Assembly (NCBI GenBank): GCA_029558315.1
Contig: JAKQFQ010000462.1
Location: 1-36,707, forward strand
Direction: 5' to 3'
Origin: Bacillota bacterium
GTDB lineage: Bacteria; Bacillota; Clostridia; Lachnospirales; Lachnospiraceae
DNA length: 36,707 nucleotides
Position numbers and translations under genes: made by a program. Under the pieces are notes generated by a model, which did not search any database, was not told where the DNA came from, and saw only the letters and a program-made list of their open reading frames with translations. This document shows positions 17,733 to 27,517 of the stretch, one piece after another (positions within the stretch are counted from its first letter, which is position 1; each line of letters begins with the position of its first letter).

Positions 17733-18217
17733 TGGAGACCTCAGTAAAAGTACAGGATATGTTTTCTTATTCACTTATGCCCATCTACATTGTAGCCGGT
17801 GCCATGGTGCTTGTGTTATTAATCATACTCCTTAGAATATTACTTAAAAACAGAAAAAAGAAGACTGCAAAGAAAAACACCCCGGTTGTAGTTACGAAGC
17901 CTATTGCTGTTAGGGGAAATGTTTCCAAAGCAGATTATCTCAACAAATTAGAGCAGTTGAAACTTCAATATCAACAGGGAGAATGCAGTGTAAGAGATGC
18001 ATATCAGCGAATGAGTGCGATTATTCGTGGATTTGTTGAAGAAGCAACAGGAATAAAAGTACCTAATTATACCTTACAGGATATAAAAGAACTGAAAATG
18101 CCGGTACTGGAAGAATTGATTGAAGAATATTACTCCCCTGAATTTGAAAGAGAATCAGAGGGTGATGTAATTACTTCTATTGATAAAACGAGGGGAGCAA
18201 TTGAGCGATGGAATTAA
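17732..18217 (+). CDS. Single-TM membrane protein of the MoxR/VWA operon
   Basis: N-terminal TM 'IYIVAGAMVLVLLIILLRILL' with a soluble C-terminus; overlaps both neighbouring genes. Confidence 0.75.
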   Translation: METSVKVQDMFSYSLMPIYIVAGAMVLVLLIILLRILLKNRKKKTAKKNTPVVVTKPIAVRGNVSKADYLNKLEQLKLQYQQGECSVRDAYQRMSAIIRGFVEEATGIKVPNYTLQDIKELKMPVLEELIEEYYSPEFERESEGDVITSIDKTRGAIERWN

Positions 18218-19263
18218 GAAATGCTTATGCAATCTATATTTGTCTTGCAGTAGTGCTGGTTCTTGTGTTCCTTTCTTTCTTGAAATTACACAGGAAAACG
18301 GCGTTTAGTAAAGGAAAGAAGGCGGTTGTCCCAGATTATTTGGCAAAAGACCGTTACTATAAAAGCAGAGTAATGGCATATCGTTTTATGAAGATTATTA
18401 CGGGTATTGTGTGCATTCTCAGCATTTGCGTAACTTCTTTATTGATTGCAAGACCATATACTAAGAAGATGGTCGTGGAAGAAGCCTATAGTAGAGATAT
18501 TTTCCTGTGTATGGACATTTCGACTTCTGTTGATATGTTAAATGAACAGCTTGTAAGTAAATTGAAAGGCGTAGTTGAAGATCTTTCCGGAGAGAGAGTT
18601 GGAATTGTTATCTTTAATACAACGCCGATTATACTGTGTCCATTAACAGATGATTATGAGTATGTAATCAGTGTTTTGGACAAGGTTGGAGAAGCTCTTG
18701 AAATGCGTAACAAGGTCTATGCGGATTATTCTATACTGGATAATGCAGATTATGATGAGTATGCAGAATATATAATGTTGGATGATTATATCAGTAGTGG
18801 AACGCTGGTGGGTAATGAGAAAAGAGGCAGTTCCATTATCGGTGACGGTCTTGCAGCAACCGCATATGATTTCCCGGATTTGAAGGAAGATAAAGATCGT
18901 GTTAGAATCATTATTTTCACAACGGATAATGACCTTCAGGGCGACCCGCTCGTTACACTTGATGAGGCAGCGGATATCTGCAAGGAGAATAACATTATTG
19001 TTTATGGTATTGGCACAGAAGAGATGTATGACGAATTTCGTGATGAAATGAAAGCGGCGGTAGAGAGAACCGGTGGAAATTTCTATATGGAAGAAGAAAG
19101 CGGTTCAATGAAACAGATTGTCAGTGATATTGATGAACAAGGCAGAAATCTGATTAAAGTTGAGCAGCACAGTGTAGAGACGGAACATCCGGAATATCTG
19201 GTGATGACTTTGACTGTATCGTTGGCCTGTATGTATATATTCTTAAAATTATCTAAGAGATAG
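18208..19263 (+). CDS. VWA domain membrane protein (BatA-like position)
   Basis: MIDAS 'FLCMDISTSVDML' (DxSxS), TM segments at both ends. Confidence 0.88.
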   Translation: MELRNAYAIYICLAVVLVLVFLSFLKLHRKTAFSKGKKAVVPDYLAKDRYYKSRVMAYRFMKIITGIVCILSICVTSLLIARPYTKKMVVEEAYSRDIFLCMDISTSVDMLNEQLVSKLKGVVEDLSGERVGIVIFNTTPIILCPLTDDYEYVISVLDKVGEALEMRNKVYADYSILDNADYDEYAEYIMLDDYISSGTLVGNEKRGSSIIGDGLAATAYDFPDLKEDKDRVRIIIFTTDNDLQGDPLVTLDEAADICKENNIIVYGIGTEEMYDEFRDEMKAAVERTGGNFYMEEESGSMKQIVSDIDEQGRNLIKVEQHSVETEHPEYLVMTLTVSLACMYIFLKLSKR

Positions 19264-19270
19264 GAGCATT

Positions 19271-20266
19271 ATGATAAGTAATTCATTTGTTGAAAGTAAA
19301 ATCATTGAATTAATGTCGGGAAAAATCGCTATCTATCCGGTGATTCCAATTACGACAATGGCAATTATCTGTGTTGCCATTCTATTGTTTAAAAGAAGAG
19401 GAGTTTTCCCATTTATCCGGCAGATTATTGTTGTCCTTTTATTATTTCTGCTGAACCTTAGAATCCTAATTCCGGATGCGAACATGACAGTTACACAGGA
19501 TAATCTTGATGCTTATGTACTGTTTGTGGTAGATGATACAATCAGTATGGTTGCAGAAGATTACAATGGTGGTTCCCGTATGGACGCAGTAAAAAATGAC
19601 TGTGCGCACATTATTGATGAATTGCAGGGAGCAAGATTCGCAATTATTTCCTTTAATAATGATTCACAGGTAATGACACCATATAGTGATGATACGACAT
19701 TTGCCAAAAGTGTAATTAATTCGATTCAGCCTTTGCAGGAGTTCTATGCGACAGGAACAACACTGAACGTATGCAAGGATGATATGATCGATATGCTGGT
19801 ACGTGCCAAAGAAAGTGATTCCGGAAATGTATATGTCTTTTTTATCAGTGATGGAGAGATAACTTCTGATGAGGAACTGGACTCTTTTGATGATGCGAAG
19901 GAGTATGTTGATGGCGGTGCGGTACTTGGCTATGGAACAGAAGAAGGCGGTAACATGCATCTTCTGAATTATATGGATGAAATGGAGCTTGTTATGGATA
20001 ACCGTGTCTGGTCTAATCCACAACCGGCAGTATCTAAGCTTGATGAAGATAATCTAAGGGATATCGCAAGAGATCTGGGTGTGGAATACATTCATATGAC
20101 AAAGCAGCAGAAGGTGAATGACGTCCTGGATGAAATCAAAGATTCTGCGATATCGCAGACCGTTGAGAAAGTTGAAAAGAATTATCATGAGACGTATTAC
20201 TGGTTTGCGATACCGATTGCATTTATGATGATTTGGGAATTTGTATTATTAAAGAGAAAGAAATAA
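19271..20266 (+). CDS. VWA domain membrane protein (BatB-like position)
   Basis: 'YVLFVVDDTISMVAED' DxTxS MIDAS-like motif, TM segments at both ends. Confidence 0.85.
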   Translation: MISNSFVESKIIELMSGKIAIYPVIPITTMAIICVAILLFKRRGVFPFIRQIIVVLLLFLLNLRILIPDANMTVTQDNLDAYVLFVVDDTISMVAEDYNGGSRMDAVKNDCAHIIDELQGARFAIISFNNDSQVMTPYSDDTTFAKSVINSIQPLQEFYATGTTLNVCKDDMIDMLVRAKESDSGNVYVFFISDGEITSDEELDSFDDAKEYVDGGAVLGYGTEEGGNMHLLNYMDEMELVMDNRVWSNPQPAVSKLDEDNLRDIARDLGVEYIHMTKQQKVNDVLDEIKDSAISQTVEKVEKNYHETYYWFAIPIAFMMIWEFVLLKRKK

Positions 20267-20298
20267 TAACTATAGAATCTATACGAGGGAATGAATTT

Positions 20299-21324
20299 AT
20301 GAAAAGAGTACTTTGGGGAATTGAAGCGGTTCTTCTACTTGCACTGGTAGTACTTCTTACCAATCAAATATGCAATGAAAATATGCTGAAACGGTATTCT
20401 CATAAGGATTATCAAGAGAATAGTTTTGCTTTTCTTGGCTTTTTGCAGCCGTATATTGCGCCTTATAATCTTGGAAATGTTTATTTTCAGAGAGGTGATT
20501 ACGAAGGGGCAATCGAAAAGTATCAGGAAGCTTTGAAATTTAATCCGCCAAATGAATATGATTGTCAGATTCGAATTAATGAAGTGTTGGCTATGGTTAC
20601 GCCAATTGACACGACAACGATCACGGTAGATAATTATGACGAGACCATTGAATTCCTGAAATCAGCGCAGACGATTCTATGTGAAAATGGTTGTGCAAGC
20701 ATGGAGGGTAGTGCAGGTCATAACGAGGATGCTCAGCAAGTGAAGGAAGATATTGACAGACTCATCTATGAACTTGGGGTAAAGGTATCCTTTATTAAAA
20801 ATGATGAAAATGGAGAGCCGCTTTCAGGTGCTTCATTACAGATTCTTGATGAAGGGGAACAGGTTCTCTATGAGTGGACCTCTAATGGTGAACCATTTAC
20901 CCAGATTAGATTCCAGGTTGGAAATACCTATATATATCATGAGGAGAAATCTCCGGAAGGATATATAGAAGCGCAGGATATTTCATTTACAATCAACGAA
21001 GATGGAACAGTAAACTATGACCGTAACGGTGATGGTAATGTAGATGATGCTGATATGGCTGAAGTAGCAGATGTCTCTGAAAATGAAGTGATTATGGTTG
21101 ATCAGAAACCACAGGATCAGAGTGGTGGTGGAGGATCAGATTCACAAAACCAGCAAAATCAAGACCCTCAGGATCAATCCGATGAGGGGGAAGAAAGCGC
21201 TGCACAAGATTATGAACAGCAGCTTCAGGAACTTCAGGATGAAGGACAGTCACAACGAGTAGAAGAGATGTCTGAGGACGAATACATATTTAACTATGAT
21301 TATTATGACGGAGCAACCTGGTGA
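20299..21324 (+). CDS. Membrane-anchored TPR protein with SpaA/Cna_B-like domain, EF-hand-like loop and acidic Q-rich tail
   Basis: N-terminal TM; TPR 'APYNLGNVYFQRGDYEGAIEKYQEALKFNP'; 'FIKNDENGEPLSGASLQILDEGEQVLYEWTSNGEPFTQIRFQVGNTYIYHEEKSPEGYIEAQDISFTINEDG'; 'DRNGDGNVDDAD'. Start set to the ATG at 20299. Confidence 0.8.
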   Translation: MKRVLWGIEAVLLLALVVLLTNQICNENMLKRYSHKDYQENSFAFLGFLQPYIAPYNLGNVYFQRGDYEGAIEKYQEALKFNPPNEYDCQIRINEVLAMVTPIDTTTITVDNYDETIEFLKSAQTILCENGCASMEGSAGHNEDAQQVKEDIDRLIYELGVKVSFIKNDENGEPLSGASLQILDEGEQVLYEWTSNGEPFTQIRFQVGNTYIYHEEKSPEGYIEAQDISFTINEDGTVNYDRNGDGNVDDADMAEVADVSENEVIMVDQKPQDQSGGGGSDSQNQQNQDPQDQSDEGEESAAQDYEQQLQELQDEGQSQRVEEMSEDEYIFNYDYYDGATW

Positions 21325-22354
21325 TGAGGTTACTTCTAGGAGAAGTGTATTGAACAAGCGAAGTACGAATATTGAAGTGATGCGTTTCCTGTCAGCGGCA
21401 TTGGTAATATTATCGCATGCGTATCCAATAGTAACCGGAACAAAGGAAACGGAATTATTATACAGATTGACTTATGGCCAGCTCACATTTGGTGGACTGG
21501 CTGTTTCGTTTTTCTTCTTTGTCGGTGGATATTTTGCTGCAGGTAGTGTGCAAAAAGAAGAGAAGAGTCTGGGATATATAACGAAGCGGCTGAAAAGATT
21601 ATTGCCTTCACTTGGAATTGTTGTACTATTATCCATAATCATGGGAGGATTTCTGACAGAACTGTCAATAAAGGAATATCTGACATCAGGCAAAACCTGG
21701 TTATATTTATTAAATACAATTATGTTACCGGTACATAACCTTCCGGGAGTCTTTGCGGGTCAACCCTATGCATCGACTGTCAATGGTGCTTTATGGACAC
21801 TGCCGGTAGAAATGGCATGCTATATGGCCTGCCTTCTGTGGTATCGTCTTGGGCTATCAAAGCCAAAGAAATTATGGATTTCCATCGTATTCGCAGGTTT
21901 GGTGAGTGCTATGGGCATTATACTAGGACCAAGATATGAGATTATTATAAGCGTGACGAGACCGTGTATTCTCTTTTATATGGGAATGCTGTATCGACTT
22001 TACGGGGAACATATCAGAAAAAGCATATGGATTGCACTGATATGTATAGGCGCTTTGATTATAACATCCATCTATGGAGGCCTTTATATAGCAATCCTAC
22101 TGACATTACCATATATGATCAATTATTTCGCATTTCATGATAGCATCAATATGCCTGAGCTGTTAGCACAAGGCGGAAAGATTTCTTATGCAATGTATCT
22201 TGTCGGATTCCCAATTCAACAAGCGTTGGTTGCACTGAAAATCACAGATACCCACACGGGCAATTTTGTACTTGGATTATTACTTGATATAGTGATTGCC
22301 AGTGGTATTACCTGGATAAATAACAAAATTACGCAAATTAGATTTTTCTCGTAG
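21296..22354 (+). CDS. Acyltransferase family (Acyltransferase_3/OafA-like) membrane protein
   Basis: 'NIEVMRFLSAALVILSHAYPI' and 'NGALWTLPVEMACYM' motifs with multiple TMs; overlaps the preceding gene by 29 bp. Confidence 0.88.
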   Translation: MIIMTEQPGDEVTSRRSVLNKRSTNIEVMRFLSAALVILSHAYPIVTGTKETELLYRLTYGQLTFGGLAVSFFFFVGGYFAAGSVQKEEKSLGYITKRLKRLLPSLGIVVLLSIIMGGFLTELSIKEYLTSGKTWLYLLNTIMLPVHNLPGVFAGQPYASTVNGALWTLPVEMACYMACLLWYRLGLSKPKKLWISIVFAGLVSAMGIILGPRYEIIISVTRPCILFYMGMLYRLYGEHIRKSIWIALICIGALIITSIYGGLYIAILLTLPYMINYFAFHDSINMPELLAQGGKISYAMYLVGFPIQQALVALKITDTHTGNFVLGLLLDIVIASGITWINNKITQIRFFS

Positions 22355-23894
22355 TCCACTTGGAACAATCCTTTATAGAGGTCGCAAACGCTTGATAGAA
22401 ATCAGGTTCATGGCATACCATCAGTATACTGCCTTTATAGGCATTTAAGGCACGCTGAAGTTCTGCCTTGGCATCTACATCAAGGTGATTGGTTGGCTCA
22501 TCAAGTACGAGAAGATTGCTCTCACGATTCATCAGTTTGCAGAGACGGACCTTGGCCTGCTCACCACCACTTAGTACACGTACCTTACTTTCAATGTGCT
22601 TGGTTGTTAAACCACATTTGGCAAGTGCAGAACGAACTTCATATTGTGACATCCCGGGGAATTCTTCCCAAATTGCTTCGATACAGGTGCAATCGATTTC
22701 TTGCGACATTTCCTGCTCAAAATATCCGATCATAACATTTTCACCAAGACTCACTTCGCCCATAAGAGGAGGTATTAAACCAAGAATGCTTTTGAGCAAT
22801 GTAGTCTTACCAATTCCATTAGCACCTGTCAGAACTAATTTTTCGCCTCGTTCCATTTGCAGGGTCAGAGGACTGGATAATGCTTCGTCGTATCCAATAA
22901 TCAGATCTTTGGTCTCAAAGAGATAACGACCCGGAGTGCGGGCTTCTTTAAAATGAAATTCCGGCTTGGGTTTTTCTGAAACCAGTTCAATAACATCCAT
23001 CTTATCCAATTTCTTTTTTCTTGCCATAGCCATATTTCTTGTGGCAACACGGGCTTTATTTCTTGCAACAAAATCCTTCAAATCAGCAATTTCTTTCTGT
23101 TGTTTGTTATAAGCGGCTTCTAACTGCATCTTCTTCATTTCATAGACTTCTTCAAATTTCTCGTAGTTACCTACATAACGGTTTAATTCCTGATGATCCA
23201 TATGATAAATAATATTGACTACACTGTTGAGGAAAGGAATATCATGAGATATTAAGATAAATGCATTTTCATATTCATTTAAATACCGCTTCAGCCATTC
23301 AATATGTTCCGCATCAAGATAGTTGGTAGGTTCATCAAGAAGAAGAATATCGGGCTTGGCAAGCAAAAGCTTACCTAAGAGAATTCTGGTACGCTGACCA
23401 CCACTTAGTTCTGTGACATCGGTATCAAGGCCAAGATCCAGAAGTCCAAGAGCGCGGGCAACTTCATCAACTTTGGAATCTATCAGATAAAAATCATGCA
23501 TGGTGAGCAGATCCTGAAGTGTTCCTAGCTCCTCCATATATTGCTCAAGCTCTGTCTCATCGGCACTACCCATAGCATCACAAATTAGATTCATGCGTTG
23601 TTCCATTTCATAGAGGAAATCAAAAGCAGAGGATAGAACAGCGCGGATACTCTGCCCTTTTTCCAAGACAGTATGCTGGTCAAGGTAACCAATTCGTACA
23701 TCTTTGGCCCATTCTACTTTGCCCTCATCCGGCATGAGTTTATTCGTGATAATACTCATGAAGGTAGACTTACCTTCTCCATTGGCACCAATCAGTCCAA
23801 TATGCTCTCCCTTTAACAGGCGAAAGGAAACATCCTGAAAAATAGCACGATCTCCAAAACCATGTGATAAGTGTTCAACATTTAATATACTCAT
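22338..23894 (-). CDS. ABC-F family ATP-binding cassette protein
   Basis: Two NBDs: 'GANGEGKST'/'LSGGQRTRILLGKLLLAKPDILLLDEPTNYLD' and 'GANGIGKTT'/'LSGGEQAKVRLCKLMNRESNLLVLDEPTNHLD'; no TM. Confidence 0.95.
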   Translation of the reverse strand: MSILNVEHLSHGFGDRAIFQDVSFRLLKGEHIGLIGANGEGKSTFMSIITNKLMPDEGKVEWAKDVRIGYLDQHTVLEKGQSIRAVLSSAFDFLYEMEQRMNLICDAMGSADETELEQYMEELGTLQDLLTMHDFYLIDSKVDEVARALGLLDLGLDTDVTELSGGQRTRILLGKLLLAKPDILLLDEPTNYLDAEHIEWLKRYLNEYENAFILISHDIPFLNSVVNIIYHMDHQELNRYVGNYEKFEEVYEMKKMQLEAAYNKQQKEIADLKDFVARNKARVATRNMAMARKKKLDKMDVIELVSEKPKPEFHFKEARTPGRYLFETKDLIIGYDEALSSPLTLQMERGEKLVLTGANGIGKTTLLKSILGLIPPLMGEVSLGENVMIGYFEQEMSQEIDCTCIEAIWEEFPGMSQYEVRSALAKCGLTTKHIESKVRVLSGGEQAKVRLCKLMNRESNLLVLDEPTNHLDVDAKAELQRALNAYKGSILMVCHEPDFYQAFATSIKDCSKWTTRKI

Positions 23895-24108
23895 TTTTAT
23901 CCTTCCGTTTTTACTACATTATGTAATTTATTTCGTTAATTCTGATTCTTATTTGGGTTGCATTCATCGTATTCTTTCGCCATTATACATAATACCGATG
24001 AAAATGGCAACATTTAGGAGTATAATGAAGCAAATGTAAAATGTGGGTAATATTGTATAGAAATGCGGATTAATGAAATAGAAATGAATCAAAAATGAGG
24101 ACAAAAAG

Positions 24109-25578
24109 ATGAAGAATGAAACAATGATGCAGTATTTTGAATGGTACCTTCCTGCTGATGGTTTGTTGTGGAAACGTGTGAGTGCGCAGGCAGATAAATT
24201 AAAGGCTGCAGGAATCACAACACTGTGGTTGCCTCCGGCTTATAAAGGAATGAATGGAAAGAAAGATGTCGGGTATGGTGTCTATGATATCTATGATCTT
24301 GGAGAATTTGACCAGAAGGGGAGCGTTGAAACCAAATATGGTAATCGCGAGGATTATCTGAAAGCAGTAAAGACGTTACAGCGGAAGGGGATTCGCTTTC
24401 TCTGTGATATCGTGCTGAACCATATGATGGGAGCGGATGGACTTGAAAGAGTAATGGCTGTGAAAACTGCCGAGAATAACAGACAACAGATGCTGAATGC
24501 ATCGGAGGAGATCAGTGCATGGACAGTGTTTGACTTCCCTGGGCGTAATGGCAAGTATTCTGGATTTACATGGAATAAGAGTCATTTTAGTGGCTCTGAC
24601 TGGGATGAGTCTAAACAAAGCAAAGGTCTGTATCTGTTTGAAGGAAAGTGCTGGAATCATGATACTGATGATGAGAAAGGTAATTATGATTACCTCATGG
24701 GCGCAGACCTTGATATGGATAATGAAGAAGTCAGAGAACAGTTACAGGAATGGGGAAGTTGGTATGAGAACACAGTACATATGGATGGATTTAGACTGGA
24801 TGCAGTAAAACATATATCTGCTGATTTTTATAAAGACTGGCTGAATAATTTGAGAAAGCAAACAGGAAAGGATTTATTTGCCGTAGGTGAATATTGGCAT
24901 ACTGATTTAACACATTTGACGAAGTATCTGGATGAGGTGGATCAGGAAATGTCACTGTTTGATGTTCCGCTACATTTTAACTTTTTTAATGCATCACGAC
25001 AGCAGGGAACGTACGATATGCGAGGATTGATTTCTAATTCATTATTATCGGTCAACGCAAAGCATGCGGTAACCTTTGTTGATAATCATGATACGCAGCC
25101 TGGACAGGCGCTACAGACCTTTGTAGAAAGCTGGTTTAAGCCAATTGCTTATGCAATGATTCTTTTATGGGATGGTGGTATTCCCTGCGTATTCTATGGG
25201 GATTATTATGGAATTCCATCTAGGAATATTGCTCCCGTGTTGGAATTGCCAAGGCTGATTAAGATTCGTGAGTTGTATGCATATGGAAGACAGGAGAGTT
25301 ATTTTGATCACGACAATGTTGTCGGTTTTGTAAGACGTGGAGACGATGAACATGAGAATTCCGGGCTTGCGGTATTGATGAGCGATGGTGCTGGCGGGGT
25401 TAAGAAAATGTTAATCGGAAGAAAAATGGCCGGAATGCAATTATATGATGTCACCGGAGATTGTTCAGAACCGGTGACCATTGATCATAAGGGCTATGGA
25501 GACTTTAGGGTAGAAGGTGGCTCTGTATCCGTATGGGTAAGAAGAGAAGCCTACGAATATTTAGAGACGATGGTATAG
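24109..25578 (+). CDS. Alpha-amylase (GH13, probably cytoplasmic)
   Basis: 'MMQYFEWYLPADGLLWKRV', 'DGFRLDAVKHI', 'VTFVDNHDTQPGQAL' catalytic motifs; no signal peptide. Confidence 0.95.
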   Translation: MKNETMMQYFEWYLPADGLLWKRVSAQADKLKAAGITTLWLPPAYKGMNGKKDVGYGVYDIYDLGEFDQKGSVETKYGNREDYLKAVKTLQRKGIRFLCDIVLNHMMGADGLERVMAVKTAENNRQQMLNASEEISAWTVFDFPGRNGKYSGFTWNKSHFSGSDWDESKQSKGLYLFEGKCWNHDTDDEKGNYDYLMGADLDMDNEEVREQLQEWGSWYENTVHMDGFRLDAVKHISADFYKDWLNNLRKQTGKDLFAVGEYWHTDLTHLTKYLDEVDQEMSLFDVPLHFNFFNASRQQGTYDMRGLISNSLLSVNAKHAVTFVDNHDTQPGQALQTFVESWFKPIAYAMILLWDGGIPCVFYGDYYGIPSRNIAPVLELPRLIKIRELYAYGRQESYFDHDNVVGFVRRGDDEHENSGLAVLMSDGAGGVKKMLIGRKMAGMQLYDVTGDCSEPVTIDHKGYGDFRVEGGSVSVWVRREAYEYLETMV

Positions 25579-25603
25579 TTCATTCGTCAACAGTACATAC
25601 TGA

Positions 25604-26212
25604 TTAAATTATATTGACGAGAAGAATGAGAACAGCAATTGGAATAACAGTTCCACCAACTAATTGTCCAAAAGTATGCCTTTTCATAGAGATACTTGCC
25701 CAACATACCAAAGCTAATAATAGAATACCGGGAATCAATGCAGGTACTCCAAGAGTGACCATAAGTGCGATAGGACCTGCAACACCGCAGGAATGTCCGC
25801 TTGCTTTACGATGAAAAAATTTGGTGAATGCAAAAATCAAAAGTCCTGATAAGAGGTACTCAAGATAGATAATCCACATAGTAATGGGCGCTTTGGAGAA
25901 GAAGCAGGAGATACAGCCGAACAGATAACCTAAAACAGCAAAAACAATTGCGAGGTTACGCTGGCCTTTTCTTCCCTGATCTTTATAATGAGGCATAAAG
26001 CGCTGGAGTGGGTAGGCTAATAATGGCAATACCGTCAAAAACAGTATGGATAAAAACAAATTGATGGTATTACCAAATATGCTTTTACGGTAAAAGAACA
26101 GAAGCAACATCGTTAGCAGTGCCATGATTGGAGCAACAGTAGCAACACGAATAATTTTCATGATTTTTGATTTCATAATAATCTCCTTTAAATACATCAA
26201 ACTATAACACAT
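25604..26212 (-). CDS. Hypothetical multi-TM membrane protein
   Basis: 202-aa ORF with several hydrophobic segments; convergent with the amylase gene. Confidence 0.7.
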   Translation of the reverse strand: MCYSLMYLKEIIMKSKIMKIIRVATVAPIMALLTMLLLFFYRKSIFGNTINLFLSILFLTVLPLLAYPLQRFMPHYKDQGRKGQRNLAIVFAVLGYLFGCISCFFSKAPITMWIIYLEYLLSGLLIFAFTKFFHRKASGHSCGVAGPIALMVTLGVPALIPGILLLALVCWASISMKRHTFGQLVGGTVIPIAVLILLVNII

Positions 26213-26363
26213 AGTATATTATACCACGTTATATGGCATTTGTATTCATAAAAATGTAAGATTCTTCAAAACCTTGAAAGATAAAGGAAAATGTGCAATA
26301 CTTGATAATGATGTTGACCTGTAGAACTTAATAGAATCAGTAAATCCTGTTAGGAGGTTCTTC

Positions 26364-27446
26364 GTGATTAGATTTCTTATTCAAAGTAATTATGCTTGTA
26401 TTGTTATGTGTGTGTTGATGCTGGTTTATCTTGGGATCGACAGATCTTTTGAGCGTAAAGTTAGAAATCTGTTTGGGATTGCAGTTTGGGCTGTCCTTGC
26501 CCTGACGCTGGTTGATGCAGTTGATTTATACAATACCAAACAGGATTGGAATGTTATTGCCGGAAATTGTCTCAATGCAATAGGTATGGTGTTACGTCCA
26601 TTGCCTATTTTTTGTATTGCACTGATTATCTGCAGATACAGAGACAAAAAGTACTATGGAATGATTTTGCCTTTTTGCATCAATTGTCTGCTTGCCTTAT
26701 GTATTATTCCCAGTGGAGTCTGTTTTATTTTTTCCAAAGAAAATTTTTTCTTATACATTTTACTGAATTATTCGCCTTATCTGGTGTGTTTCTTCTATAT
26801 GTTTGTTCTTGTAATCCTGACACTTCTGGAGTATCGTCAGAATGGAATCCCGGAAATGCTTACAATATTTATGATTGCGCTGATTACAATCGTTGCAACG
26901 GTGCTGGAGAGTGTGTTTGAGTTTGATTTTTTCCTCAATGTATCCTTTATCATCAGCCTCATGTTTTACTATTTGTTTTTGCATGTTCAGATCTACAAAA
27001 GAGATTCGCTGACGAATCTTTTGAATCGCAGAAGCTTCTACCTTGATGCATCGGATAACCTGGAATATCCAATGACAATTGCAGAAATTGATTTGAATAA
27101 CCTTAAGAAAATCAATGATAGCGCAGGACATAGTGTCGGAGATAAGGCAATTCTTACTGTAGTAGATGCAATGAAGACAGGAATCATCAATGGATATTCA
27201 ATCTATCGTACCGGTGGAGATGAATTTATGATGCTTGGAATTAAGAAGAGCAGAAGTGAGAGCGAAAATATTATGAAGCAGATCATGGAACACTTGAAAG
27301 ATACTCCATATCAGATTTCATATGGTATTGCAGAGTATGATCCCGGAATGTCTCTTGAGAAGGTGGTAAAGAACGCCGATGAGAATATGTATCAGATGAA
27401 GCGCGAAACGAAACAGGGAAGAAATGATTCTGAAAAGAAATCTTGA
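26364..27446 (+). CDS. GGDEF domain protein with N-terminal multi-TM region (putative diguanylate cyclase)
   Basis: 'RDSLTNLLNRRSFYLD' and 'IYRTGGDEFMMLG'. Confidence 0.92.
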   Translation: MIRFLIQSNYACIVMCVLMLVYLGIDRSFERKVRNLFGIAVWAVLALTLVDAVDLYNTKQDWNVIAGNCLNAIGMVLRPLPIFCIALIICRYRDKKYYGMILPFCINCLLALCIIPSGVCFIFSKENFFLYILLNYSPYLVCFFYMFVLVILTLLEYRQNGIPEMLTIFMIALITIVATVLESVFEFDFFLNVSFIISLMFYYLFLHVQIYKRDSLTNLLNRRSFYLDASDNLEYPMTIAEIDLNNLKKINDSAGHSVGDKAILTVVDAMKTGIINGYSIYRTGGDEFMMLGIKKSRSESENIMKQIMEHLKDTPYQISYGIAEYDPGMSLEKVVKNADENMYQMKRETKQGRNDSEKKS

Positions 27447-27517
27447 AAATAAGAATCTGTTATGCTACCATAAAATCCATATTTAACAAATCGTAAAAAG
27501 AAAGGCTGGGAAATAAC

